A DNA stretch of 64,000 nucleotides from NCBI RefSeq assembly GCF_003337575.1, contig NZ_QPJM01000005.1, forward strand, positions 124,001 through 188,000, written 5' to 3'. Origin of the DNA: Phyllobacterium bourgognense. Its GTDB lineage: Bacteria; Pseudomonadota; Alphaproteobacteria; Rhizobiales; Rhizobiaceae. The translations under genes and the position numbers were made by a program. The notes beneath the pieces were generated by a model. It made no database searches, was not told the DNA's origin, and saw only the letters and a program-made list of their open reading frames with translations. Position 1 is the stretch's first letter, and each line of letters starts with the position of its first letter. Below, piece by piece: positions 17,617 through 25,996 of the stretch.

Positions 17617-18081
17617 TCAACGAACCTCGATAATGGCTTCAATTTCGACCGGTGCGTTCAGGGGCAGGGCGGCCGTGCCCACAGCCGAGCGTGCATGACG
17701 GCCTGCATCGCCCAAGACGGCAACGAGTAGATCCGAGGCACCGTTGGCGACGAGGTGCTGCTCGACGAAATCCGGCGTCGATGCAACGAACACCGTAATT
17801 TTCACTATCCGCATGATCCGTTCGAGATCGTCCAGCGCCGCTTTCGCCTGCGCCAGAACATTGATCGCGCAGGCTTTGGCTGCTTCCTGGCCCTGTGCGA
17901 CGTTCAGCTCGGCACCCAAAAGCCCGGTGTGGATGAGCTTTCCGCCTGCCAGCGGCAATTGCCCTGACGTCAGAAGCAGGGAGCCGGTCCGGGCGAAAGG
18001 AACGTAATTGGCTGCCGGTGCCGCTGCTACAGGCAGCGTTATACCAAGCTCCTGCAAACGTTTTTCGATGGTGCTGGTCAT
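17617..18081 (-). CDS. RidA family protein (long form)
   Basis: A 154-residue RidA/YjgF-type protein of the longer subfamily that starts with an IEKRLQELGITLP helix. Family stretches are YVPFARTGSLLLTSGQLPL, CAINVLAQAKAALDDLERIMRIVKITVFVAS and RSAVGTAALPLNAPVEIEAIIEV. RidA proper destroys reactive enamine/imine intermediates; these longer relatives often sit in other pathways and their substrate is unclear. It is the first gene of a pair with the glycerophosphodiesterase. Confidence 0.92.
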   Translation of the reverse strand: MTSTIEKRLQELGITLPVAAAPAANYVPFARTGSLLLTSGQLPLAGGKLIHTGLLGAELNVAQGQEAAKACAINVLAQAKAALDDLERIMRIVKITVFVASTPDFVEQHLVANGASDLLVAVLGDAGRHARSAVGTAALPLNAPVEIEAIIEVR

Positions 18082-18199
18082 GGGATTATTTCCTTATGTT
18101 TCCGGAATCGCGAGCGATTGTGAACGAAGTTGCGATTTTTGCCTCGCTTCCGCCAAGAGTTATTTTAATATGCACGTTCAAATATTGGAGAATCTTTCG

Positions 18200-19021
18200 A
18201 TGCGCATTCTACCTGTTGTTGTTTTCAGTCTCGGTGCCTTGGGCCTGACCGGCTCCTCAATGGCTTTTGCAGCTGGAACCGCGACTCTCGTTCCGCATCG
18301 CGCCATTTACGATCTCAAACTGGACAGCGCGCAGGACAGTAGCGGCATAACGGGTTTGACAGGCCGCATGGTCTATGAATTCAACGGCTCGGATTGCGAG
18401 GGTTATACGACGAATTTTCGTTTCGTCACCCGCGTTGACATGGAAGAACAGCCGCAGCGGGTGACTGATCAGCAGACGACGACATTCGAGTCGGGCAACG
18501 GCGACAAATTCCGCTTCGTCAACAAGACATTCGTTGACCAGAGCTTGACCAAGGAGGTGCGCGGCGACGCCGCACTGCTCAAGGACAAGACGGAAATTTC
18601 GCTGACAAAGCCAGAGGCAAGCAAAGAAGATCTCGAGCTGTCACAGTTTCCAACGCGCCACATGCAGGATCTGATCTCCAAGGCGTTGGCCGGGGAAGTT
18701 TTCTACCAGACAAAACTGTTCGACGGATCGGAAGATGCCGACAAGGTAATGGCGACCACGGTGGTTATCGGCAAATCTGCGGTTTCCGATGACGACGAGT
18801 CAAAAAATATGGGCTCGCTAGCAAAAGAAACGACGTGGCCGGTTTCGATCGCTTATTTCGACGACAATGAGAAGACGGAGGGGCTGCCGAGCTACCGGAT
18901 CAATTTCAAGATGTATCGCAATGGCGTGACGCGCGATCTCAAGATGGACTATGGCGATTTCTCGATGACAGGGAAGCTCGTTGATCTGCAGTTATTCGAT
19001 GCCCCGAAGTGCACGAAGTAG
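18200..19021 (+). CDS. eipB: EipB-like cell envelope integrity protein (DUF1849)
   Basis: A 273-residue periplasmic protein. A signal peptide covers residues 1-25 (cleavage near AFAA). The DUF1849 pattern follows: [33 protein letters not shown], and the end [12 protein letters not shown]. The two cysteines, Cys66 and Cys271, occupy the positions known in Brucella EipB, where they form a disulfide that matters for envelope stress survival. ATG 18200 is chosen because GGAGAA lies 8 bases upstream and a signal peptide follows; the frame opens earlier over the ridA start, which is not credible. It is monocistronic. Confidence 0.92.
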   Translation: MRILPVVVFSLGALGLTGSSMAFAAGTATLVPHRAIYDLKLDSAQDSSGITGLTGRMVYEFNGSDCEGYTTNFRFVTRVDMEEQPQRVTDQQTTTFESGNGDKFRFVNKTFVDQSLTKEVRGDAALLKDKTEISLTKPEASKEDLELSQFPTRHMQDLISKALAGEVFYQTKLFDGSEDADKVMATTVVIGKSAVSDDDESKNMGSLAKETTWPVSIAYFDDNEKTEGLPSYRINFKMYRNGVTRDLKMDYGDFSMTGKLVDLQLFDAPKCTK

Positions 19022-19026
19022 GTGCT

Positions 19027-19209
19027 ATGCCAGGCGATAAACAGCAATCCCAAGGAATAGCACTAATTGAGGCACTCGCAGAGATACGCCATCGCTTGGC
19101 TGCGATGCCTTGCTTGGACCGACGCACGGCCGAGGAAATTCTTGATTACGACGAAAATGGACTGCCTGCGAGTGGCAGTTTGTATAAAGCGTCGGAGCTG
19201 CATCGATAG
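19027..19209 (+). pseudogene. Remnant of a VapB-type antitoxin gene (C-terminal part only)
   Basis: The frame reads [32 protein letters not shown], in two overlapping pieces, which is the C-terminal tail typical of VapB antitoxins of rhizobia (D-x-R-[ST]-x-[DE]EIL-x-YDE-x-GLP). The N-terminal DNA-binding half is missing; the frame begins directly after the eipB stop. After GLP the usual stop is absent and 13 unrelated residues are added. No PIN-domain toxin gene follows. It looks like a decayed toxin-antitoxin locus. Family recognition is from memory of the motif. Confidence 0.5.
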
Positions 19210-19235
19210 TATTACTGGGCGGCAATTCCATTGTG

Positions 19236-19354
19236 CGTGGTTCGACAAGCTCACCATGAGGGCAGTTGTAGGCCGCATAACTAATTGCCGCCATTGCGGA
19301 ACGTGACTCCGTGCAAGCGCCCCACCTCCCTCATGGTGAGCTTGCCGAAACACG
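19236..19354. repeat. Long inverted repeat (REP-like) upstream of rpsB
   Basis: Left arm 19236-19262 and right arm 19328-19354 are inverted copies of 27 bases matching at about 25 positions; the core is CTCATGGTGAGCTTG. The 65-base spacer has no open frame. Arms of this kind recur widely in alphaproteobacterial genomes as REP-like intergenic repeats. Confidence 0.75.
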
Positions 19355-19468
19355 CACTTGTTTTTGCGACATTAAAATGCACGACTCTGAGTTTTATCGT
19401 CCCCGCACTTGCTTATTGCGCAATTATCCATTAACAGCCGCTTCATTCCACACACGGGATTTGGGTTG

Positions 19469-19515
19469 ATATCGGGAGAAATCCGATATGGCCTCCGGTG
19501 GCGGGTTTTCCCGCC
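19469..19515 (+). promoter_or_regulatory. Structured 5' leader of rpsB: two hairpins
   Basis: Hairpin one pairs ATATCGG (19469-19475) with CCGATAT (19483-19489). Hairpin two pairs GGCGGG (19500-19505) with CCCGCC (19510-19515) around TTTT. They precede the rpsB ribosome site by about 25 bases. S2 is known to regulate its own mRNA in other bacteria, so an autoregulatory leader is plausible but unproven here. Confidence 0.5.
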
Positions 19516-19555
19516 TCTTCCCGTGGAGGTTCAACCGGAAAAGGAAATACAAGAG

Positions 19556-20362
19556 ATGGCATTGCCTGATTTCAGCATGCGTCAGCTCCTTGAAGCTGGC
19601 GTTCACTTCGGCCACCAGACACATCGCTGGAACCCGAAAATGGCACCATATATTTATGGTTCCCGCAACAACATTCACATTCTCGACCTGGCCCAGACCT
19701 ATCCGCTGCTCAATACAGCGCTGAAGAAGGTTTCGGACACCGTAGCCCGTGGTGGCCGCGTTCTGTTCGTTGGCACCAAGCGTCAGGCCTCGGACATCAT
19801 TGCCGACGCCGCAACCCGTTCGGCCCAGTATTACGTCAATGCCCGCTGGCTCGGCGGCATGATGACCAACTGGAAGACGATTTCGAATTCCATTCAGCGT
19901 CTGCGCAAGCTGGACGAACTTCTTTCCGGCGAAGCTCAGGGCTTCACCAAGAAGGAGCGTCTGAACCTCGACCGTGAGCGCGAGAAGCTCAACCGTGCAC
20001 TTGGCGGTATCAAGAACATGGGTTCGGTTCCGGACCTCATCTTCATCATCGATACCAACAAGGAAGCCATCGCCATCCAGGAAGCCAAGCGTCTGGGTAT
20101 CCCGGTTGTCGCCGTGATCGACAGCAATTGTGATCCGGACCAGATCGATTTCCCGATTCCCGGCAATGATGACGCATCGCGCGCGATTTCGCTTTACTGC
20201 GATCTGATCGCCAAGGCGGCACTCGATGGCATTCTGCGTCAGCAGGGTTCGCTGGGCATGGATATCGGTGCACAGGAAGAAGCTCCTGTCGAGCCTGCGC
20301 TCGAAGCCCCGGCTGAGGTTTCAGCCGAAGCGCCTGCTCAGGAAGGTGAAGCCTCCGCTTGA
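19556..20362 (+). CDS. rpsB: 30S ribosomal protein S2
   Basis: A 268-residue S2. It begins [20 protein letters not shown], the standard alphaproteobacterial start, with ribosome site AAGGAA about 12 bases upstream; the longer upstream frame is leader. Family motifs are [41 protein letters not shown] and [14 protein letters not shown]. After about residue 230 there is an acidic, Ala/Pro/Glu-rich tail ([20 protein letters not shown]), which is common in the order. First gene of the superoperon leading to tsf, pyrH and frr. Confidence 0.98.
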   Translation: MALPDFSMRQLLEAGVHFGHQTHRWNPKMAPYIYGSRNNIHILDLAQTYPLLNTALKKVSDTVARGGRVLFVGTKRQASDIIADAATRSAQYYVNARWLGGMMTNWKTISNSIQRLRKLDELLSGEAQGFTKKERLNLDREREKLNRALGGIKNMGSVPDLIFIIDTNKEAIAIQEAKRLGIPVVAVIDSNCDPDQIDFPIPGNDDASRAISLYCDLIAKAALDGILRQQGSLGMDIGAQEEAPVEPALEAPAEVSAEAPAQEGEASA

Positions 20363-20371
20363 GGTTTCATA

Positions 20372-20389
20372 CACCCGTCGTATCGGGTG
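20372..20389 (+). promoter_or_regulatory. Hairpin between rpsB and tsf
   Basis: CACCCG pairs with CGGGTG around TCGTAT, 10 bases after the rpsB stop and without a T-run. It may be an attenuator or an mRNA-stabilising element. Confidence 0.4.
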
Positions 20390-20480
20390 ATTAACAATGA
20401 TTCGATTGGCGCATAGCGCGCCGCAAAGTTGGCATGCTGGTTTCTCCAGTATGCCTTCGCTTTGAGAAGAGGCGACTAGA

Positions 20481-21404
20481 ATGAGCATTACTGCTGCACA
20501 AGTAAAAGAACTTCGCGAGATCAGCGGCGCCGGCATGATGGACTGCAAAGCGGCCCTGACTGAAACCAATGGCGACATGGAAGCCGCTGTCGATTGGCTG
20601 CGTGCCAAGGGTATTTCGAAGGCAGACAAGAAGGCTGGCCGTACGGCTGCCGAAGGTCTCGTCGGCGTTGCATCGAACGGCAAAAAGGCTGTCGTTGTCG
20701 AGGTCAACTCCGAGACCGATTTCGTAGCTCGCAACGACGCATTCCAGGACATCGTCCGCAATGTTGCCAATGTGGCATTGACGACCGATGGTTCGACCGC
20801 TGCGGTTGCCGCTGCGACCTATCCTTCATCGGGCAAGTCGGTTGTCGATACGATCAAGGACGCCGTTGGTACAATTGGTGAGAACCTTTCGTTCCGCCGC
20901 TCGGCAGCATTGACGGTCAATGAAGGTGTTGTCGCAACCTATATTCACAACGCTGTTTCCGACGGCCTCGGCAAGCTCGGCGTTCTCGTAGCGATCGAAA
21001 CTGCCGGCAACGCCGACGTCGCACAGGCTTTCGGCCGTCAGGTCGCAATGCATGTCGCGGCGACCAACCCGCTTGCCCTGACTGCCGCCGAGGTCGATCC
21101 AGCTGCTGTTGAGCGTGAAAAGGCAGTCTTTACCGAGTCGGCCCGTCAATCGGGCAAGCCTGAGAACATCATCGAGAAAATGGTGGAAGGCCGTCTACGC
21201 AAATTCTACGAGGAAGTTGTGCTTCTCTCGCAGGCTTTCGTCATCAATCCGGATCTGACCGTCGAGGCTGCTCTTAAAGAAGCGGAAAAGACGATCGGTG
21301 CACCGGCCAAGATCACGGCATTCGTCCGTTTTGCCCTTGGCGAAGGCATCGAGAAGGAAGAGACCGACTTTGCAGCTGAAGTTGCCGCAGCTGTGAAGAA
21401 GTAA
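20481..21404 (+). CDS. tsf: Elongation factor Ts
   Basis: A 307-residue nucleotide exchange factor for EF-Tu. The N-terminal UBA-like part has [19 protein letters not shown] and the contact region has the signature SETDFVARN. Two core subdomains (about 60-200) and a coiled-coil/C-terminal module (about 200-307, with [21 protein letters not shown]) follow in the normal order. Ribosome site GAAGAGG is well placed. Usual partner of rpsB in the same transcript. Confidence 0.98.
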   Translation: MSITAAQVKELREISGAGMMDCKAALTETNGDMEAAVDWLRAKGISKADKKAGRTAAEGLVGVASNGKKAVVVEVNSETDFVARNDAFQDIVRNVANVALTTDGSTAAVAAATYPSSGKSVVDTIKDAVGTIGENLSFRRSAALTVNEGVVATYIHNAVSDGLGKLGVLVAIETAGNADVAQAFGRQVAMHVAATNPLALTAAEVDPAAVEREKAVFTESARQSGKPENIIEKMVEGRLRKFYEEVVLLSQAFVINPDLTVEAALKEAEKTIGAPAKITAFVRFALGEGIEKEETDFAAEVAAAVKK

Positions 21405-21422
21405 TCTTAGCCTGCTGAAATC

Positions 21423-21453
21423 AAAGGGCATCGCGTGACAACGCGGTGCCCTT
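21423..21453 (+). terminator. Hairpin between tsf and pyrH (weak or partial terminator)
   Basis: AAAGGGCATCGCG pairs with CGCGGTGCCCTT across six bases, with one G-T pair. Only TTCGTG follows, not a real T-run, so it may act as an attenuator in the tsf-pyrH transcript. Confidence 0.55.
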
Positions 21454-21492
21454 CGTGTATCCGGAATTCGAAACGACGTTGAGGAAGGTTCC

Positions 21493-22215
21493 ATGGCTGG
21501 TACGGCAGTTTACAAACGCGTTGTGCTCAAAGCCTCAGGGGAAGCTCTCATGGGCGATCAGGGCTTCGGCATTGATGTGGCCGTCGCCGATCGAATTGCC
21601 AGCGATATTGCGGAAGCTCGTGCATTGGGTGTGCAGGTTGGCGTGGTCATCGGCGGCGGCAATATTTTTCGCGGCGTAGCTGTAGCCTCCAAAGGCGGAG
21701 ACCGGGTTACCGGCGACCACATGGGTATGCTGGCAACGGTGATCAACTCTTTGGCGCTGCGCACTTCACTGGTGAAGCTCGGCATCGACACGGTTGTCCT
21801 TTCGGCGGTAACCATGCCTGAATTCTGCGAGACGTTTTCGCAAAGGCTGGCGACCGAATATATGGACATGGGCAAAGTTGTGATCTTTGCCGGAGGCACT
21901 GGCAATCCCTTCTTTACGACCGACTCCGCAGCCGCGCTGCGTGCAGCAGAGATTGGTGCCGATGCCCTGTTCAAGGGCACCCAGGTTGACGGAATTTATT
22001 CGGCGGATCCTAAAAAAGACCCAAATGCTGTGCGGTTTGATCATTTGACCCACAAGGACGTGCTGGATCGCGGGCTCGCTGTAATGGATACGACGGCTGT
22101 AGCTCTTGCACGTGAAAATAATATCCCAATAATCGTCTATTCGATCCATGAAAAGGGTGGTTTTGCAGAAGTGCTACAGGGTAGAGGACGTGCAACGGTC
22201 GTATCGGACCATTGA
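21493..22215 (+). CDS. pyrH: Uridylate kinase
   Basis: A 240-residue UMP kinase of the amino-acid-kinase fold, converting UMP and ATP to UDP. Seen: KRVVLKASGEALMG at the N terminus, VGVVIGGGNIFRG, DHMGMLATVINSLAL, VIFAGGTGNPFFTTDSAAALRA (read in two overlapping pieces), and the GTQVDGIYSADPKKDP stretch. Ribosome site GAGGAAGG precedes ATG 21493. Start of pyrimidine nucleotide supply within the translation cluster; 43 bases separate it from frr. Confidence 0.98.
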   Translation: MAGTAVYKRVVLKASGEALMGDQGFGIDVAVADRIASDIAEARALGVQVGVVIGGGNIFRGVAVASKGGDRVTGDHMGMLATVINSLALRTSLVKLGIDTVVLSAVTMPEFCETFSQRLATEYMDMGKVVIFAGGTGNPFFTTDSAAALRAAEIGADALFKGTQVDGIYSADPKKDPNAVRFDHLTHKDVLDRGLAVMDTTAVALARENNIPIIVYSIHEKGGFAEVLQGRGRATVVSDH

Positions 22216-22258
22216 TAGTTCTGCCGGGCAGTTCCGCCAAGAATAAGGAGCATTGAGC

Positions 22259-22819
22259 ATGAGTGACGCACTCGATCTGAACGACCTGAAGCGCCGCATG
22301 GACGGTGCCATACAGGCGCTGAAACACGATCTCGGCGGGCTACGCACCGGTCGCGCTTCGGCAAGCCTGCTGGAACCCATCACAGTCGAAGCCTATGGTT
22401 CGCAGATGCCTCTCAATCAGGTTGCCAATATCACTGTGCCAGAGTCGCGAATGCTCGCCGTGTCCGTCTGGGACAAGTCGATGGTTGGCAAGGTTGAGCG
22501 CGCGATCCGCGAGTCCGGTCTTGGCCTCAACCCGATTACCGACGGCAACAATTTGCGTATTCCGTTGCCTGAACTCAACGAGCAGCGCCGTAAGGAACTG
22601 GTCAAGATCGCCCATCAATATGTCGAGCATGCCAAGGTCGCAGCGCGTCACGTTCGCCGCGACGGCATGGACGAATTGAAGAGGTTGGAAAAGGACGGCG
22701 ATATCAGTCAGGACGACAATCGTGTCCTGTCCGAAAAAGTCCAGAAACTGACAGATGACACCATTGCAGAAATGGATAAAGTCGTTGCTGTCAAAGAAGC
22801 GGAAATCATGCAGGTTTGA
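22259..22819 (+). CDS. frr: Ribosome recycling factor
   Basis: A 186-residue factor that, with EF-G, splits post-termination ribosomes. Seen: [20 protein letters not shown] with [19 protein letters not shown], then [20 protein letters not shown] and the long helical C terminus [27 protein letters not shown] 22259 is chosen over TTG 22253 because AAGGAG lies at 22245-22250, eight bases upstream. Followed by a degenerate copy of the dispersed repeat and then uppS. Confidence 0.98.
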   Translation: MSDALDLNDLKRRMDGAIQALKHDLGGLRTGRASASLLEPITVEAYGSQMPLNQVANITVPESRMLAVSVWDKSMVGKVERAIRESGLGLNPITDGNNLRIPLPELNEQRRKELVKIAHQYVEHAKVAARHVRRDGMDELKRLEKDGDISQDDNRVLSEKVQKLTDDTIAEMDKVVAVKEAEIMQV

Positions 22820-22840
22820 GAAACTTTTGATCGCCACTCG

Positions 22841-22918
22841 ATGGATATGTGTTGCGTTTTCCAGTGCTCCGGTTCTCGAATACCAAGCCACATGTCTCAT
22901 GAGGTGAATTCTCGAATA
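22841..22918. repeat. Dispersed repeat, copy 3 (apex deleted)
   Basis: Shares TGCG-TTTCC-GTGCT, CTCCGGTTCTCGAA and the CTCAT-G-TTCTCGA tail with copies 1 and 2, but lacks about 25 bases at the hairpin tip. The missing piece lies between short GCT direct repeats. It sits between frr and uppS. Confidence 0.55.
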
Positions 22919-22966
22919 TGTTCGAACCGATAATAGCGTAAGCAGTCCCACTGGAGGTCAAAGCCA

Positions 22967-23686
22967 ATGTCCAATCCGCGCCACATTGCCATCATCATGG
23001 ATGGAAATGGCCGTTGGGCAAAGGCGAGGGGACTGCCGCGGACGGCTGGCCACAAGGCTGGCGTCGATTCGCTGCGTGAGGTTATCCGCGCCGCGGGCAA
23101 GATGGATATACCTTTCCTGACGCTGTTTGCGTTCTCGTCCGAAAACTGGTCGCGGCCGCGCTCGGAAGTTACCGATCTCATGGGACTTCTGAAACTCTTC
23201 ATCAGGCGCGATCTCGCTGATCTGCACAGAGAGAATGTCCGGGTGCGGATCATTGGAGAACGGCAGGATCTGGCCAAGGACATTCGCAGCCTCCTCGAGG
23301 AAGCGGAAACGCTGACGGTCAGAAATACCGGGCTCACGCTGGTTATTGCCTTCAATTATGGTTCACGCAATGAAATAACCCGCGCAGTTCAGCGCCTTGT
23401 TGCGGATGTTGCATCGGGTGTTATCGCCCTTGGCGACATTACGCCCGAAGCCATATCGGTGCGGCTGGATACAGCCGAGATCCCTGATCCAGATCTGATT
23501 ATCCGCACCAGCGGTGAAATGCGCCTGTCGAACTTTCTTCTTTGGCAGGCGGCCTATTCGGAATTCATGTTCATGCCCTGCTATTGGCCCGACTTCCGTC
23601 CCTCGCATCTGGCTGAAGCCGTAGAGACATTCCAGATGCGTGAACGGCGCTTCGGCGGTGTGGCGGCGCAGGAAATCGCTCTGTGA
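22967..23686 (+). CDS. uppS: Isoprenyl transferase (undecaprenyl diphosphate synthase)
   Basis: A 239-residue cis-prenyltransferase that makes undecaprenyl diphosphate, the lipid carrier for peptidoglycan and O-antigen. It starts with [13 protein letters not shown], where Asp12 binds Mg2+-diphosphate, followed by [17 protein letters not shown], and [24 protein letters not shown] (read in two overlapping pieces). Ribosome site CTGGAGG lies before the ATG. Membrane-lipid genes cdsA and rseP follow. Confidence 0.97.
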   Translation: MSNPRHIAIIMDGNGRWAKARGLPRTAGHKAGVDSLREVIRAAGKMDIPFLTLFAFSSENWSRPRSEVTDLMGLLKLFIRRDLADLHRENVRVRIIGERQDLAKDIRSLLEEAETLTVRNTGLTLVIAFNYGSRNEITRAVQRLVADVASGVIALGDITPEAISVRLDTAEIPDPDLIIRTSGEMRLSNFLLWQAAYSEFMFMPCYWPDFRPSHLAEAVETFQMRERRFGGVAAQEIAL

Positions 23687-23690
23687 CCTT

Positions 23691-23772
23691 TAGAGCCAAT
23701 TCCGGTCCTTCGCGTGGATTGTCTCCGCATCCGAGAAACAGAACTGGTGCAATATGATCGGAATTGGCTCTA
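23691..23772. mobile_element. 82-bp element with perfect 14-bp terminal inverted repeats (MITE-like), overlapping the start of cdsA
   Basis: TAGAGCCAATTCCG (23691-23704) and its exact complement CGGAATTGGCTCTA (23759-23772) bound an 82-bp unit with a partly self-complementary centre (TCTC...GAGA). The size and ends resemble a miniature inverted-repeat element. No transposase or flanking target duplication is seen. The right end contains ATG 23754, the first start codon in the cdsA frame. Confidence 0.65.
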
Positions 23773-24584
23773 GTGGTCTTTCCAATTTGCAAAAACGCGT
23801 TCTGAGCGCGATTGTCCTTATCGTCATTACGGTTGTTCTTACTTCCATCGGCGGCTTTGCCTTCGGCATTCTGGCCTGCGCCATTGGCTTGAGCGTGTTT
23901 TACGAATGGCAGCTCATCACATTCCAGCGGTCCACATCCGTCACTCGCGGTCTGGTGTGGGCTTGCCTGGTCTGTGTAATGGTGGTCCTCCTCTTCACCC
24001 AAGATGTCTTGACCATGATCAGCGTGTTGTTTGCAGGCGCGGCGCTTGTTGCCGCAATAGGCGGGCGGGCCAATGGCTATTGGCCGGCATTCGGCCTCAT
24101 CTACGCCGGCTTTCCAGCCATCGCCCTGACATTGTTGCGCGGCGATACAGGCGATGGGTTTGCGGCAATCCTGTTCCTGTTCGCCGTCGTCTGGGCGACC
24201 GATATCTTTGCGTTTTTCAATGGACGGGCGCTTGGCGGGCCAAAGCTGGCGCCGCGCTTCTCGCCCAACAAGACCTGGTCGGGCGCAATTGGCGGCGCAG
24301 CAGCAGGGGTAGCGGCCGGCGTCGGTTTTGCCGCCTTTATCACGCCGACGGGCAGCGTTTCCGTTCCTCTGATCGCACTGTTATTATCGATCATCGCCCA
24401 GATCGGCGATCTCGGCGAATCATGGGTGAAACGTCGATTTGGCATCAAGGACTCCGGCCAGCTCATCCCCGGTCACGGTGGTGTGATGGACCGGGTCGAC
24501 GGGCTTGTAGCTGCAGCAGCATTGCTATACGTCATCGGGGCAATTCTGGTGACACCGGAAACGCCATACGACATTCTTTTCTAG
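23754..24584 (+). CDS. cdsA: Phosphatidate cytidylyltransferase
   Basis: A multi-spanning inner-membrane enzyme (276 residues from this ATG) that makes CDP-diacylglycerol from phosphatidate and CTP. About seven membrane segments are visible. The signature is WVKRRFGIKDSGQLIPGHGG with MDRVDG following, and FSPNKTWSG lies in the preceding loop. The start needs care: ATG 23754 lies inside the inverted-repeat element. TTG 23787 (LQKRVLSA), near the usual family start SNLQ, is the alternative. Neither has a strong ribosome site. Member of the uppS-cdsA-rseP-bamA envelope operon. Confidence 0.94.
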   Translation: MIGIGSSGLSNLQKRVLSAIVLIVITVVLTSIGGFAFGILACAIGLSVFYEWQLITFQRSTSVTRGLVWACLVCVMVVLLFTQDVLTMISVLFAGAALVAAIGGRANGYWPAFGLIYAGFPAIALTLLRGDTGDGFAAILFLFAVVWATDIFAFFNGRALGGPKLAPRFSPNKTWSGAIGGAAAGVAAGVGFAAFITPTGSVSVPLIALLLSIIAQIGDLGESWVKRRFGIKDSGQLIPGHGGVMDRVDGLVAAAALLYVIGAILVTPETPYDILF

Positions 24585-24627
24585 CCGAGCGAACCCACAG
24601 GGCCATCTGACTGGCCCGGAGGATATA

Positions 24628-25767
24628 TTGACAGAAACACTGCATACTCTCTTCGGTACCCAGAGCGTTTTGATCGGAACGATTCTGCCATTCCTGATTG
24701 TTCTGACCGTCGTGGTTTTCGTCCACGAAATGGGTCACTACCTTGTAGGACGGTGGTGCGGAATTGGTGTCCAGGCATTCTCCGTCGGCTTCGGGCCAGA
24801 GTTGATCGGGTTCACCGATCGCAAGGGCACGCGCTGGAAACTTTCGGCAATTCCGCTCGGCGGGTACGTCAAATTTGCCGGCGACGAGGGCGTATCCAGC
24901 TCCGTAGGAACGCCGGCTGCAGCGATGACCCCGGAAGAGCGGGCGGTGGCCTTTCATACCCAGCCGGTCTGGAAGCGTGCCGCCACTGTCTTTGCCGGCC
25001 CCGCCTTCAATATATTGCTCACCGTTGCCATTTTTTCAGTGTTCTTCTCTCTTTATGGCAAGATGGTTGCGGACCCTATGGTAGCGGAAGTCCGCCCCGG
25101 TGGTCCTGCAGCAGTTGCCGGATTCCAGCCCGGTGACCGTTTCATCAGCGTAGATGGCGACAAAGTCGAGACCTTTTCGGACGTTCAGCGTCACGTGTCT
25201 TCGCGTGCCGGAGATGCCATAAATTTTGTAGTGGAGCGCAAGGGCCAGGAAGTTCAACTGACCGCGACACCTGAGCTACTGGAGCAAAAGGACCCGCTGG
25301 GGAACACTATCAAGATTGCAGTGATCGGTGTGGTCAACAATCAGGAGTTGGGGAACTTCCGGCGGATCGAATACGGCCCTGTCGAATCAGTTGTTCAGGC
25401 TGTGCGTGAAAGCGGGTTTATCATCGCTCGCACCGGTCAGTTTTTCAGCCGATTTTTCGCGGGGCGTGAAGACAAGTGCCAATTGGGAGGGCCTGTCAAG
25501 ATCGCCACAATGGCAGGGCAAGCGGCTAGCCAGGGCATTGATTGGCTTATCCAGCTAACGGCAATGCTGTCCATTGGTATCGGCCTGCTCAATTTGTTTC
25601 CCTTGCCGCCTCTCGATGGCGGGCATCTGGTCTTCTACGCAGCTGAAGCCGTCATCGGCAGGCCCGTCAGGCCGGCGGTTCAAGAGATTTTCTTTCGCGC
25701 CGGATTCTTTTTAGTCTTAGGATTCATGGGGTTTGTTGTGTTTAACGATCTTTTTGCTTGCCAGTAG
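24628..25767 (+). CDS. rseP: Site-2 protease RseP (M50 family)
   Basis: A 379-residue intramembrane zinc metalloprotease. The first membrane helix carries H33-E34-M-G-H37, the second catalytic block near the C terminus is NLFPLPPLDGG, and a PDZ domain lies between (about 120-205, with PGGPAAVAGFQPGD). It has a TTG start at 24628, supported by GGAGG seven bases upstream. In relatives RseP cleaves membrane-bound anti-sigma factors and cleared signal peptides. It stands before bamA, as in many proteobacteria. Confidence 0.96.
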   Translation: MTETLHTLFGTQSVLIGTILPFLIVLTVVVFVHEMGHYLVGRWCGIGVQAFSVGFGPELIGFTDRKGTRWKLSAIPLGGYVKFAGDEGVSSSVGTPAAAMTPEERAVAFHTQPVWKRAATVFAGPAFNILLTVAIFSVFFSLYGKMVADPMVAEVRPGGPAAVAGFQPGDRFISVDGDKVETFSDVQRHVSSRAGDAINFVVERKGQEVQLTATPELLEQKDPLGNTIKIAVIGVVNNQELGNFRRIEYGPVESVVQAVRESGFIIARTGQFFSRFFAGREDKCQLGGPVKIATMAGQAASQGIDWLIQLTAMLSIGIGLLNLFPLPPLDGGHLVFYAAEAVIGRPVRPAVQEIFFRAGFFLVLGFMGFVVFNDLFACQ

Positions 25768-25844
25768 CAAACGTTAAACATTGATGAAAATTTGAGGCGC
25801 TGGCTGGTCAAGCGACATGATCTGTTTACTATAAGCTTCGATTG

Positions 25845-25870
25845 GCGTGGCATGGATGCCACGCTTTCTT
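25845..25870 (+). terminator. Hairpin between rseP and bamA
   Basis: GCGTGGCA pairs with TGCCACGC around TGGA, followed by TTTCTT. A partial terminator here would make bamA expression partly independent. Confidence 0.55.
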
Positions 25871-25996
25871 GTGAAGTAAACAGATTTTAACCGTAAGCCT
25901 TGCGTGTATGTAAAAACCGGCTATGACGGTGTGCGAGTAAGTGCTTATTCCGGGGTCTCGCCCGGGGACAACGAGAAACGAAGGTTCATAAGGCCT

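Noticed and set aside
18008-18199. Upstream extension of the eipB frame
   Set aside because: It would overlap the start of ridA and place the signal peptide 64 residues inside; ATG 18200 has its own ribosome site.
19409-19555. Upstream extension of the rpsB frame
   Set aside because: S2 proteins begin at MALPDF; the extension is the hairpin-bearing leader.
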